Positions 20,601 through 29,232 of a stretch of 36,847 nucleotides of DNA are shown here, piece by piece. Positions within the stretch are counted from its first letter, which is position 1; each line of letters starts with the position of its first letter. This DNA comes from a virus. Position numbers and translations under genes: made by a program. Below the pieces are notes generated by a model. That model did not search any database. It was not told the DNA's origin and saw only the letters and a program-made list of their open reading frames with translations. The stretch spans positions 1-36,847 of IMG/VR virus record IMGVR_UViG_3300011115_000612, one strand, 5' to 3'.

Positions 20601-23600
20601 TTGTTCTATTTCTTGTTCCGCCAAAAGCATTGCCCTATTAGCAATCAACACATCTCTACGTAATTCATCAACAGTAGATTTTGAAATCTGCGCTGCATCA
20701 TTGGTAAAGTCGTTCATCAAAGACGCAAACAAACCATCTGCAACTTGTTTGTTTGTTCTTTGCGATGCCCCGGCTTCTTGAAAAAGAAAATTCTTTAAAT
20801 CATCATAATTTGCTATGTCTGTACGTTCACTAATCTTTTGGGCTTGAGCTATAAATTTTCGAGCTCTTGCCGAATTAGAAAACGCAATATCCAAAACTAT
20901 TTCAAAATCAGCAGTATCAATTATTGCATTTGGATTTTTTGTTAAAAGTATGTCTAACAAATCAAAAGCAGAATTATTTTCATTAACAAATTTTTCTGTT
21001 ATATTATCAAGATTTGAATAACTTTTATTTTTACCTAAAACTTTAGGCATTGATTCAAGAAAGAAATCTCTAAACCTAGTTGACAATGTTGCATCTGTTG
21101 CAGTAATTGGTTGTGGACGAAACAATTGTGCCAAATCGGCTTTATTAATGTATTCTTGAATTTTTACAAAAACAGATGTTCGAACATTTTCTTCAGTTGT
21201 TTGAATTTTCTTAACTTGAGTTTGTCTTAAAAGAATTTTCTGAAGACGTTTCTCAATATCTTTTCTTTTGGTTTCTAACCGCTTCAAATGTTCATTAAAC
21301 AATTTTTGTTCGTTCTGTGGATATTTTTTTAATTGAACAGCACGTTGACTTTCTGTTGTTACTTTTGTTGCTTTAACATTTACGGTTTTTTTAATTTTTA
21401 TTATTTCATTACTAATCTCTAAAGCCGTCTTGGGTTCTCGACCCAAGACGGTCTGAATAACAGAATCCGAAAAAGGATTACTTTCTAAGTCCAAAACTCT
21501 TTGTCTTAACAATTTACGTTGAGCTTCCAACAAACCATCGTTCACAGCATCACCATGATAGACCTGCACAAATTGCGCAATATCTTCTTCTGTGTTTAAA
21601 GGCAAATCCAAATCCGGAATCAGTCCCTTAATAGCAGCAATTCCATCTTTTAATTCGCCTTGGTTAGTTACCGCTCTTTGAATCGAATTTTGTATTCTTA
21701 CAACACGTTCCAATTCTCTTTGTGTTTGAGATACGTACAAAAGAGTTACTTCTGAGGTAATATCTTCTATTTCTTTTTGACCTAATAAAGACGGCCCAAA
21801 CTTAAATTGAACATATTGTTTTACACGTTCATCAATTCCCCTAATTATATTGCCATAAATTTGCATATCCTGCAACGCAAATCCATAACGCAAATTATTG
21901 CTAGCAACATCCGCTTTAGACAAATTTGCTTTTTTAAGATTTACTCGTCTTATGTTTTTTAATCTTTTAGTTTTTTCGTACAAACTTTTTATTATGTTAA
22001 ATTTTGTTTCATCGGACGCAAACAATTGTTTGTCAACACCATTAAAAACATCCTTAAGCGCAATTGCTATTGTTTTATCAATTGTGTCCGCATCGCCTAT
22101 TGTTAAATTTTTTATTAAAGCCTGTATTGAATTAACCATCTTTTTGTCTACTACATTGTCAAACCCCAAACGAGTACCAGCTTCAGCACTATTTACAACA
22201 GTTGCACGCTTGGGAACATAATTTCCCATCTCGACCATTCTTTGCAAATCGCGGGCCAATGCCCGCGTTTGCGAAACTGTTTCACCAACAATTCCTTCGC
22301 TGCCAATATTATTGATAAGTCTGTCTCTAAGTTTTTCGTATCTGTCCAAAATGTCTGACAACATTTTAGGCGGATTTTCAAATACATTTTTTAATTCATT
22401 AAGAGTAGAACCAAAGTTGTTTAGTGCTTCTACAACATTTTGGTTAACCGGCAATGCTTTTACTGGTTGAGATACAACATCGGACACAACAGGTGTTGGT
22501 GTTGGATTTGTTTCGGGAAAATATATTCCTAAATTTTTTCCCTTTTCATTTTTGTCATATGCAGTTTTTTGTCGAGCGTTTCGCTGCATAGTTCCTATTG
22601 GGTCAATTGCCAATGGGTCAATTGACTCATCAATTATGGACGCAGGTACAACAGATGCAGCCGTAGGTACAGGCACAGCACTTAAGGGTGTTGGTACAAC
22701 AGATATAGACGTGGGTGTCGCATCAAGAACAGCCGCACCACCAACCCTGCCAGCGGCAACCATAGAGCGAGAAGTAAGTTCACCAACAGCGTCGCTACTA
22801 TCCATTGCTAACAATGGGTCAGATGCTGCATCCTCTTTAATAACTCTAAGAAAATCTCCGCCTTCTCGCACGCCTGTTAACACATACGCATTGTGTCCCT
22901 GTTGTTGTGCAAAATGTTCAGAATACTTTTGCAAAATCTTAACCATATCATTTTCGTAAAAATTGTAAGTTAATGCTTCAAATGGTTTTTCGGTTTTAGG
23001 GTTTAAAAGAAGTCCAGGTGTCTTAGCCATGTCATTCAACTCATCAAGTGTGTAAGCCCTCTGTTCTATACTGTGTCCAAAAAAATTGTCGCCAGGCTGC
23101 AGACTTCTTCTTCGATACGAAGAAGCAAACCTGTGGCTATCATCAATAGCCGCCCCACCAGTTCTTGCATCCCACGCTTCTTCGCCAATTTTTAATCTTT
23201 CCACAAGTGCGTCATCTGACTCCATGTGTGGAATATAATTTTTTCTTCTTACAAACTTTTCTCCATATTTTGGAGAAATTTCATTTGCACTTTTTTGAAT
23301 ATCATCAAATCTTCCGTTAAAAAAATTTCGAATTTTTTCACCAAGGGGACGAATAACATCGTCGGCGCTTTCTAAAGCGCCTTCACGTTCTAACAAAGAA
23401 GCAATAGAAAGTTTATTTGCTTCCATATCAGGGTCAGCAACAACTCTTAAAACCTGTTGTGTTACGTATTCTCTATTTTTTGCGGTTATTGTTCGTTGTT
23501 GTTGAGCCTGTTCCAAACGCACACCAGCGTCCAACGCTTGTTGCGGTGTCATCGAATCACCGTTTTCTAAAACACCTGAAGCCAAACTTACCCTGTCTCT

Positions 23601-24527
23601 CAAGACCGATTGGTTATCAATGTAGGAAGCTTGAAACGTGCCATCAGGTGTTGCATATTTCATTACGTTTCTACCAGCAGGATTTCTAACTAATCCCAAA
23701 CGTGCTCCCGTAATAGCATTTTCAAGCAAAGCTCCAACCGGACCGGAACCAGGAAGTTTTACTCTTGAACCAAAATAATAAATACCTGGACCACGAATAC
23801 CTAAATCATCACGCAAATAACCAGGAAGCGCTTTTTTGCCCTGCGCAGAAACGTCTCTAAAAACTTTGCCAATATCGTCTTTACCAAATGTTCTAATTCC
23901 TGCTTTGCTCATTGCTTGCATGCGTGTTTTAGCAAGGTTTGCAAGGGCGTTTCGCCCTTCTCGACCATGCACATATTTAATACCACCCAAGATTTCTCTT
24001 GTTTTACCGCCCTTAGAAATAACTTTGCCACCCGACATTATTGTTTTCATTGTGGCCTTGGCAGGCACAGCACCACCAAGAGTTGCATAGGTCCAAGGGT
24101 CGAGTGCAACATCACCAATAAACCCAAGAATTCTTCCACCCCACTTATTTTTTACTGGAAACGCAGTACCAAAACCATAAGTCAAATCTTTTGATTGATT
24201 AACAAAATCAGACAAATTTGCATTTGTGTTTGGGTCGCTATCTAAAACATCAACAATTTCTCTAGCTCCAGAAATTACAATTCGTCTTGGTGCGTCAATC
24301 AAGCCAATTGTATTAAAAACTGGTTTAAGAATTTTTTGAGCAATAGTGGGTTGAGGCTGTATATTAGATTTAACAGTAGAAGCAGCCAACGCTGCTAAGC
24401 CGCTAGTTTTTGGTGGACTGGAATTATTTGTAGATGTTTTATTAGCTACAGTTGTTGCGGTTTTAGTAGTAGCAATTTTGCCCAAACGTTTTAGAAACTC
24501 TTGTTCATTAATTGGCGGAATAGCCAT
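17625..24527 (-). CDS. Giant internal virion / polyvalent-type protein, 2300 residues
   Basis: One continuous frame of 2300 residues. Residues about 590-700 are a low-complexity Pro/Thr/Val/Ala linker, and about 700-1700 is very helical and Lys/Glu/Asn/Gln-rich with long coiled-coil parts (RLETKRKDIEKRLQKILLRQ). The C-terminal about 400 residues are more conserved-looking and aromatic (FHKTYATFTPGFHVRNLVGN, RQFVPFWIWTSRNLPLQL), a pattern I associate with large polyvalent-protein-associated domains of phage proteins. In short-tailed phages a giant late protein after the tail genes is usually an ejected core protein that makes a channel through the envelope. No protease or lysozyme motif found. 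It uses 19 percent of the window and carries several intragenic hairpins. Confidence 0.75.
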   Translation of the reverse strand: MAIPPINEQEFLKRLGKIATTKTATTVANKTSTNNSSPPKTSGLAALAASTVKSNIQPQPTIAQKILKPVFNTIGLIDAPRRIVISGAREIVDVLDSDPNTNANLSDFVNQSKDLTYGFGTAFPVKNKWGGRILGFIGDVALDPWTYATLGGAVPAKATMKTIMSGGKVISKGGKTREILGGIKYVHGREGRNALANLAKTRMQAMSKAGIRTFGKDDIGKVFRDVSAQGKKALPGYLRDDLGIRGPGIYYFGSRVKLPGSGPVGALLENAITGARLGLVRNPAGRNVMKYATPDGTFQASYIDNQSVLRDRVSLASGVLENGDSMTPQQALDAGVRLEQAQQQRTITAKNREYVTQQVLRVVADPDMEANKLSIASLLEREGALESADDVIRPLGEKIRNFFNGRFDDIQKSANEISPKYGEKFVRRKNYIPHMESDDALVERLKIGEEAWDARTGGAAIDDSHRFASSYRRRSLQPGDNFFGHSIEQRAYTLDELNDMAKTPGLLLNPKTEKPFEALTYNFYENDMVKILQKYSEHFAQQQGHNAYVLTGVREGGDFLRVIKEDAASDPLLAMDSSDAVGELTSRSMVAAGRVGGAAVLDATPTSISVVPTPLSAVPVPTAASVVPASIIDESIDPLAIDPIGTMQRNARQKTAYDKNEKGKNLGIYFPETNPTPTPVVSDVVSQPVKALPVNQNVVEALNNFGSTLNELKNVFENPPKMLSDILDRYEKLRDRLINNIGSEGIVGETVSQTRALARDLQRMVEMGNYVPKRATVVNSAEAGTRLGFDNVVDKKMVNSIQALIKNLTIGDADTIDKTIAIALKDVFNGVDKQLFASDETKFNIIKSLYEKTKRLKNIRRVNLKKANLSKADVASNNLRYGFALQDMQIYGNIIRGIDERVKQYVQFKFGPSLLGQKEIEDITSEVTLLYVSQTQRELERVVRIQNSIQRAVTNQGELKDGIAAIKGLIPDLDLPLNTEEDIAQFVQVYHGDAVNDGLLEAQRKLLRQRVLDLESNPFSDSVIQTVLGREPKTALEISNEIIKIKKTVNVKATKVTTESQRAVQLKKYPQNEQKLFNEHLKRLETKRKDIEKRLQKILLRQTQVKKIQTTEENVRTSVFVKIQEYINKADLAQLFRPQPITATDATLSTRFRDFFLESMPKVLGKNKSYSNLDNITEKFVNENNSAFDLLDILLTKNPNAIIDTADFEIVLDIAFSNSARARKFIAQAQKISERTDIANYDDLKNFLFQEAGASQRTNKQVADGLFASLMNDFTNDAAQISKSTVDELRRDVLIANRAMLLAEQEIEQLKNQSDKLLPDEYFKKFQNSTLPQQAKLALDEPTEVPLRNRINPETGEITGTQNLAANKQMLLEESDFYPQAKAILNRVQNLQQLATIDGDFVDWTFKGRIEFLYNNKPMSFTPQEWDAFVNPKNTTYVPNDKIQYIVSRLKDEDLRRIVLGDNYTDALIPDDEMLQKFVSYISKEQSNAFASEATFLVRQENIGKAWNKSDANKFLFEHTRVKNMAIEEAAKRQPKNVVSELDREIKGLDNQIDYLTTERVRTQEWWETYGSNERALEAVNLLQQRTNKLSRLTNLEYSDVYQGSLKAVPQGMKARPVAGSPDYTSLAILGVPKNVLNSPNVKVLNDWITAHPEILNSILANFNDIKIDDLDEFILMIPTTRAMRDKQVEVLQTIKNNGLETKGTKGKSISKIIRDKQKLFTTPGEDELLVKHVAQQQKQRAKIEEIKKKQAAVKVLNESTRTPQPTTVAPDYNPNIPYHQQMVNVEQRTLESVASLPPEKTETINRLVQQFDSQYDEFDKAAQAEALKQAKQTKGVIASDSTVVDFDAMARVKNTETVLVNVRKRGTATPIEEVLLDTGTKEAEAMLVASRLPQVEGEARLLDGLASMAKPTTRTSAFTADETGVLAMVTDGWKRLGGKFDMIEVSPEFYELWKNASYFEDPAFVRQMVKLVGGYTKFHKTYATFTPGFHVRNLVGNVFQYVLAGGQIAHYRRATEIYFEWNSAYKKGVSWKKFVKTLSPEEQILATKARTSALGSGGGIYSDLFQGLVPGNVIYDNPPTRALRSLGQKSDNMSRFVLGYDSAVQGMSVDMAIARTKRFYFDYEDLSKLDRAARQFVPFWIWTSRNLPLQLQNMWLNPKPYQIYNSLVRNLRDKETEQEQPLPPWLQQINAFRLPGLPLYAAPDLGFTRVQQQLEQLAMPKKFASNLNPLLRVPLEQALSQNLFNDEKLETPSDRIINIVQGSFVPISQADRLLNSYGDAKINAWLGFFGSPIKKIKKE
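21425..21451. repeat. 11-bp perfect hairpin inside giant gene
   Basis: CCGTCTTGGGT (21425-21435) pairs with ACCCAAGACGG (21441-21451), 5-base loop. It is more GC-rich than the surrounding AT-rich coding sequence. Confidence 0.75.
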
Positions 24528-24529
24528 AA

Positions 24530-25375
24530 CTAACCTTTAAGTTTATTTAATAAGCCTGGATTTTCCATTATCTTTGTCAATAACATTCTTTGTTTCAAAG
24601 CATCAATCAAAGGAGAACCACCACCCTGACGTGCCATTTGAGATGCAGCCATTCCCTTAATAGCCTCAGCGTCACCAAGAGCTTGTTCTCGTCTTTGTTG
24701 TTTAACCAATTCGGTACGAATTGGTACATAATTTTTACTAGTTTGCGCACGCACAGCTGGGTTGGCGTTCCTGGTATTAATTATTTTTTGTTGTTCAGGT
24801 GTTGGGTCGAGTCCTTCTACACGCTTAGCAAGTTGTGCATAAACACCACCCATCAAAGGTTCAGGGTCATACGGAGCATCAGGTTCGGGTAAGCCAGCTT
24901 TAGAAAACTGAGTTTCTTTAGGTGCCTTATTTTTTATTTTAGTAACTTCAGTTGTGTACGTATTTTGTTCTTTGCTTAAAGTGTCAAGCAAATCCATGTA
25001 GTCAGCCATCATGTCTTTTTGTTCGTCTGTTTGTTTTTTCTTATTTGGGGAAATATTTTGAGCAAGAAAATATGCTCGTAAATTTTTCTTCATTTGAATA
25101 AGGGGAAGACCCTTTTGAATATCGGAAGCAATAGTTGTGGCAACAGTATCGGCTTCTGGGTTATTTAAAATCTGGTTATAGTACGGCGATGTTCGTGCTC
25201 GAACATCTTCATCACTTTCATCAATGTCTGGCCTACTCGTATATGTGCCCGTCAAAACCCCAAGGTCGGGTGAGAAGAATCTACTAACATCAGCACTAGC
25301 TAATTGGGCACCTGGTTTACCGGCTATACCTTGTGCCTGATTAATTAATGCGAGTATTCGCGGGTCAATGCTCAC
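24530..25375 (-). CDS. Probable internal virion protein
   Basis: 281 residues from GTG 25373-25375 with AAGGGA about ten bases upstream. Rich in Gln, Lys, Asp, with long helices (DEQKDMMADYMDLLDTLSKE, YVPIRTELVKQQRREQALGD) and a polar, mostly disordered N-terminal third. No enzyme motif or membrane span. It ends two bases before the start of the 2300-residue gene, like the set of core proteins encoded together in T7-like phages. Role inferred from position. Confidence 0.7.
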   Translation of the reverse strand: MSIDPRILALINQAQGIAGKPGAQLASADVSRFFSPDLGVLTGTYTSRPDIDESDEDVRARTSPYYNQILNNPEADTVATTIASDIQKGLPLIQMKKNLRAYFLAQNISPNKKKQTDEQKDMMADYMDLLDTLSKEQNTYTTEVTKIKNKAPKETQFSKAGLPEPDAPYDPEPLMGGVYAQLAKRVEGLDPTPEQQKIINTRNANPAVRAQTSKNYVPIRTELVKQQRREQALGDAEAIKGMAASQMARQGGGSPLIDALKQRMLLTKIMENPGLLNKLKG

Positions 25376-25397
25376 GTCTTATAGTCCCTTCGTTACC

Positions 25398-26720
25398 TTA
25401 GTAACCACGACGTGCTTGAAGCGCTTGAAACAATTCGTTTGGGTCTTGACCAGGCACGTTTCGAAGAAGGTTTGCTAGTTGAATTTGTTGGTTTGTTGGA
25501 TTACCGTTGTCAGTGTCACCTGGCTTTTTGTAATTTTTATCAGGGTCCGGCTCACGAGTTTCTTTTCCACTAGTCCATTTTGTTATACGAATACGGTCTG
25601 GACCTATGCCCTCATATGTTCGACTTACTTCCGAATCGTCTTGGTTATCTGTTTTGTCTGTTGTTGCCCCATCCACATTGCCACCAGCTTGAATAACAGC
25701 TTGAGCCAATTGATTAGACAAATTATTGCGGTCCCCTTCAACGCCAAACCTTGACTGGAACATTTGTTGCTGCAACTGCGCAAGCGCTGCGGCTTGCGCA
25801 TTCTCTGCTTGACCTCGATAACCAGCTCGTTCTTGACCCAAACCAGTATTAAACAAGTTTTGTCCCATGGCGCTTTCGGCGCCACGCGACGAAGCGCCAC
25901 TCTGGGCAACACCGCTAAGAACATCAATAAGGTTTTGATAGTTGCCAGCGCCCTGCTGAGCCTGTAATTGGTCAGCCTGTATCTGACCCTGCACAGGCTG
26001 GTCTGACACGCCATAAGCGTTTAGGTACTGTGTGAGAGCATCTGGAGCGCTACCTACACCTGCCTGCATTCCTGCGTATGGATTATTTGGGTTTGCCTGA
26101 AGATAGGTATTTAGAGCGTTGTAACCAGAATCACCCAACCCTCTAGCAGCATCATAGCCTTCGTTAATACCAGTCATTGCACGCCCATAAACACCGCTAA
26201 CAGCGTCACCAGAAACTTTACCCTGGTCCGTTATCATGCCTAACAACTTGTCAAAACCAGTATTAAATTGACCCTTACCACCATCGTAATAATTGGTGTA
26301 TCCCGACGCTATACCGGCATCTCTATTTCGACCAAACTGCAACGCTTCTAACGCAGCTGCTTGCGATGCGGCATCTTGTGATTTACCATAATTAAATACT
26401 TGGTTTTGATAATCTTGGGCAGCAGCATCCTGTGTTTTGCTATAATTAAATTTGTCTTTATCAAGATTAAGCTGAGCAAGTTGTGCGGCCGTCATTGACC
26501 CACTACCACCAGAATTAGGTTGATAATTACCAACCAACTCCTCTAATTGTTGTTGAAAAGTTTTGGTTTTAGTACCAACATCAGAATTATTAAGAGCACC
26601 AGAATTGTAACCTAATTGAAATCGTCGACTTGTATCGCCAACAGTTGGGCCATATATGTTTCCACTAGCTGCACCACCGTCCCAACGAGTAACACCAGAT
26701 TGACTAACTGTATTTGCCAT
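25398..26720 (-). CDS. Gly/Gln/Ala-rich probable internal virion protein
   Basis: 440 residues, ATG overlapping the previous stop (TAATG). Two repeated blocks near residues 75-125 (KFNYSKTQDAAAQDYQNQ, VFNYGKSQDAASQAAALEAL) show an internal duplication with the unit F-N-Y-x-K-x-Q-D-A-A. The rest is rich in Gly, Gln, Ala, Asn and Tyr and poor in charges, with a Pro/Asp/Lys-rich C-terminal linker. Two intragenic hairpins, at 25777-25800 and near 25867. Likely part of the ejected core or a tail-associated assembly; unknown family. Confidence 0.72.
   Translation of the reverse strand: MANTVSQSGVTRWDGGAASGNIYGPTVGDTSRRFQLGYNSGALNNSDVGTKTKTFQQQLEELVGNYQPNSGGSGSMTAAQLAQLNLDKDKFNYSKTQDAAAQDYQNQVFNYGKSQDAASQAAALEALQFGRNRDAGIASGYTNYYDGGKGQFNTGFDKLLGMITDQGKVSGDAVSGVYGRAMTGINEGYDAARGLGDSGYNALNTYLQANPNNPYAGMQAGVGSAPDALTQYLNAYGVSDQPVQGQIQADQLQAQQGAGNYQNLIDVLSGVAQSGASSRGAESAMGQNLFNTGLGQERAGYRGQAENAQAAALAQLQQQMFQSRFGVEGDRNNLSNQLAQAVIQAGGNVDGATTDKTDNQDDSEVSRTYEGIGPDRIRITKWTSGKETREPDPDKNYKKPGDTDNGNPTNQQIQLANLLRNVPGQDPNELFQALQARRGY
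25777..25800. repeat. 9-bp perfect hairpin inside gene 25398-26720
   Basis: TGCGCAAGC (25777-25785) pairs with GCTTGCGCA (25792-25800), 6-base loop. A second stem (TGGCGC / GCGCCA) lies near 25867. Confidence 0.7.
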
Positions 26721-27154
26721 TAAACTGCTCCCATTCTGTTTGCATAAAGCTGACGAGCAGCGTCAGCAATAGTTTGTGCCTTCTCTGATTCCATGTCGGC
26801 TAATTGATTCTTAAATCCTTCAAGACGTTGTGCTTCACCCAAGTCGTAACCACGTTGACTCTCTAGTTGCCCCTGGTCAAACTGTTGTAAACCTTGAGCT
26901 CGTTGCTTTGCAAAGTCTTGCAAACCACGAGCAAATATTCCTGATTGCACATTGGGACCCTGCAAACCACGTCGAGCATAACCAGCTGCAATTTGTGGTT
27001 GCGCCTTGTTGTATTGGTCCATCATGTTTGTTCTGTCGCGTGTACCACGTTGCTGAGACAGGAAGTTGGCGTACGCATTCATTGCACCAGTAGCTGCGTA
27101 CTGTTGCGTGTACCCGCGCCTGCGAGCTTCGTAGTCAGCCGGGTTAAATGCCAT
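26720..27154 (-). CDS. Helical Gln/Arg-rich late protein
   Basis: 144 residues, TAATG overlaps on both sides. Composition is Gln, Arg, Ala and Tyr (ARRRGYTQQYAATGAMNAYA, QRAQGLQQFDQGQLESQRGY), a low-hydrophobicity helical protein. No membrane span or motif. It closely resembles in composition the N-terminal parts of the next gene, so the two may have a shared origin or function. Probably packaged with the internal virion proteins. Confidence 0.7.
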   Translation of the reverse strand: MAFNPADYEARRRGYTQQYAATGAMNAYANFLSQQRGTRDRTNMMDQYNKAQPQIAAGYARRGLQGPNVQSGIFARGLQDFAKQRAQGLQQFDQGQLESQRGYDLGEAQRLEGFKNQLADMESEKAQTIADAARQLYANRMGAV

Positions 27155-27327
27155 TACTTAATCCTCTGATAATCTTTGCCACTTGACTTAGATATGTCAA
27201 TTTGCATCTGTTCAATCTTGTCATGGATTCGACCAATCTCTTGCGACAACGATGCAAAGATTTGTTGTAACGCAATAGCGTCGCTTGTCTTTAGTGCGTT
27301 TACAATAGGACTGTTCCATGTTTTCAT
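27154..27327 (-). CDS. 57-residue coiled-coil protein
   Basis: ATG 27325-27327 overlaps the stop of the fibre-like gene, and the stop overlaps the next ATG; both are TAATG. The product (WNSPIVNALKTSDAIALQQI, then LSQEIGRIHDKIEQMQIDIS) is a helix with heptad spacing. The double coupling and the clean fit into a gap of exactly this size support the call. Confidence 0.75.
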   Translation of the reverse strand: MKTWNSPIVNALKTSDAIALQQIFASLSQEIGRIHDKIEQMQIDISKSSGKDYQRIK

Positions 27328-27623
27328 TATCCAAACACCTGCGAACTCAATACGATTTGGTCGCTATCTGGAGAAGTTGCTGCCGTACCAGAACTAGCCG
27401 CAGTAAGACGTCCCTTTGCGTCCACGGTAATACTTGCATCTGTGTACGAACCAGCAGTTACGGCTGTGTTTGCCAACGATGCTGAAGTTATAGCACCAGC
27501 AGTAATGTTGGTGCCTGCTTGTAGTGCGTCAACAAAAGTTTTAATAGCGGTGTTGTTACTATTGACTTCACCAGCTTCAGCAATAGTTGCGTTAGTAAAT
27601 GAGTAAGGTACTGTAAGTGGCAT
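27327..27623 (-). CDS. Small fibre-like protein
   Basis: 98 residues, starting in a TAATG overlap. It contains ASLANTAVTAGSYTDASITV followed by DAKGRLTAASSGT, the recurring beta-helical repeat (A-x-I-T-V-D-x-K-G-R-L-T-A-A) found in tail fibres and appendages of many phages. It is too short to be a full fibre, so it may be the stem or base that joins another protein. Confidence 0.75.
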   Translation of the reverse strand: MPLTVPYSFTNATIAEAGEVNSNNTAIKTFVDALQAGTNITAGAITSASLANTAVTAGSYTDASITVDAKGRLTAASSGTAATSPDSDQIVLSSQVFG

Positions 27624-29230
27624 TATCCCGTCATCTTTCGGTTGTTGTATTTAATAGCAATAGAGTCAAAGCCCCAGTCGGAAGCAACAGGGCCAGTAAA
27701 CAAAAGACAGATAGAACGACAGAAACCAAGGTTTGACCCGTTAATAATTTCAACACCCTCTGGTGGCAAACCCCATTTACCTGTACCCCACACACCCGTG
27801 CCCCAACGCATTCCGTCTCCACCAGCACCAAGTGCTACATTGAAAGTTTTACGTTCCGAATTAGGTGTTTCTTCGTAATTGTGAAATACTTTTACGTTTA
27901 CGGTGCCAGCAGTTTTTACTTGCTTAAACGCAATGTCTGGTCTGCGAAACATTTTTTTCTGTGCATAGGTACGACCATCAATCCAACCAGTTCTATAATA
28001 CGATTCAAAACCAGTTAACGTACCAGTAATGTTGTCTTTGATTTCACGGTACAAATCAACCTTGATAATGTACGCTTCTGTTGGATGAATAAACAAGCGA
28101 TAGTTGTCGTTGTTTGAATCAGACCAATTAATGCCACCAATTAAACCTTTGTCATCATAAGTAGCAAACTGCATGTAAGCACCTTTGCTACCAATGGTTG
28201 GGTCAAAGACATAGTTATATGTTGGTGCCGTAGCAGCAGCGTCGGGGTCTGTTGGTAAAGCAAGCCAGATTCGACGCCCTACATACGAAACGCTGTAAGG
28301 CTCTAAACTTGCGGCACTTAGTTTTCTATCATCCACCAAGGGACGTATAGGGTCAAAAATGTCTTGGACAACAGAACCGTTATAATAGAAAAGACCTTTT
28401 GGTGTTGAGTAAAAAAATACACCTTGTTCCGCAACAGCAAGACTGTTACGGCTAGAACAACCAAGAATTGCCGACAACTGAACAACATTAAAGTTTGCAG
28501 TTTCTGTACCAACAAGTAAATAGATTGCGTTAGTTTTAAAAATAACCAACTGTCCCTGTACGACAGCTAAACCATTAACACCACTACCGCCACCTTTGAC
28601 ATCAATGTAGTCATCTTCCATCCAGTCTTCAGGTAGACCTTCGTGCGACCATCGCACTCGGTCAGGATAGGCAATGCTATCCTCTGTTGTGTTTGCTACA
28701 AACATTTTGTTGGCGTGCACAATGTTGTGCTCTGCTTTTGGCATATAACCAGCAACCGGACTTACTAACGCTTGCCATGTAGGTCCAGATGCTGTTAATG
28801 CGGTTGCGTATGTAGAAGTTGTATCCCATTTGTATCCTGCCGTTCCTGTTGCACCTGTGCTGATATATAAAGTACTTCCCCAGTTTGCAAACGACGCGCC
28901 ATCGGCGTTAGCCGTGGCGATGTCGTTGCTCAACGAATAAGCAAGAGTAGAGAAGTCACCACCTGTAGAACGATAAACCTTCGTGCTATTAGCCAACATA
29001 ATTGTAGATGTAGCACCAGAGAACGCATGAAGTTTGTTTGGTGCCCAAGTACCAGCAACAGCAGTTGTGTGTAAACGTTGCATAGCCCCACGGCTGAACA
29101 CGCCCCCGCGCGGGTCAATCTCAACATTCAACATTTCTGGTGATTCATTACGAGCAAGTAAGAACTGGTCGGCTCGAAGATTCAAGCCACCAGTAAAATC
29201 GTCATAACGCTCAAGAAGAATTTGGCTCAT
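27623..29230 (-). CDS. Tail nozzle/hub-like protein
   Basis: 535 residues from ATG 29228-29230; a GTG-type frame extension to 29272 overlaps the gene before it and is rejected. The N-terminus FTGGLNLRADQFLLARNESP is the familiar start of podovirus proteins that form the lower tail (T7 gp12/P22 gp10-like). Repeated strands such as VVQGQLVIFKTNAIYLLVGT and SLAVAEQGVFFYSTPKGLFY have the pattern of beta-propeller blades. The C-terminal part has GDGMRWGTGVWGTGKWG. It binds the connector gene's product, which is just upstream. Confidence 0.75.
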   Translation of the reverse strand: MSQILLERYDDFTGGLNLRADQFLLARNESPEMLNVEIDPRGGVFSRGAMQRLHTTAVAGTWAPNKLHAFSGATSTIMLANSTKVYRSTGGDFSTLAYSLSNDIATANADGASFANWGSTLYISTGATGTAGYKWDTTSTYATALTASGPTWQALVSPVAGYMPKAEHNIVHANKMFVANTTEDSIAYPDRVRWSHEGLPEDWMEDDYIDVKGGGSGVNGLAVVQGQLVIFKTNAIYLLVGTETANFNVVQLSAILGCSSRNSLAVAEQGVFFYSTPKGLFYYNGSVVQDIFDPIRPLVDDRKLSAASLEPYSVSYVGRRIWLALPTDPDAAATAPTYNYVFDPTIGSKGAYMQFATYDDKGLIGGINWSDSNNDNYRLFIHPTEAYIIKVDLYREIKDNITGTLTGFESYYRTGWIDGRTYAQKKMFRRPDIAFKQVKTAGTVNVKVFHNYEETPNSERKTFNVALGAGGDGMRWGTGVWGTGKWGLPPEGVEIINGSNLGFCRSICLLFTGPVASDWGFDSIAIKYNNRKMTG

Positions 29231-29232
29231 GG

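Noticed and set aside
22552-22959. Plus-strand frame of 135 residues opposite the giant gene
   Set aside because: Covers the Pro/Thr/Val linker of the 2300-residue protein, read in reverse; no ribosome site and no promoter.
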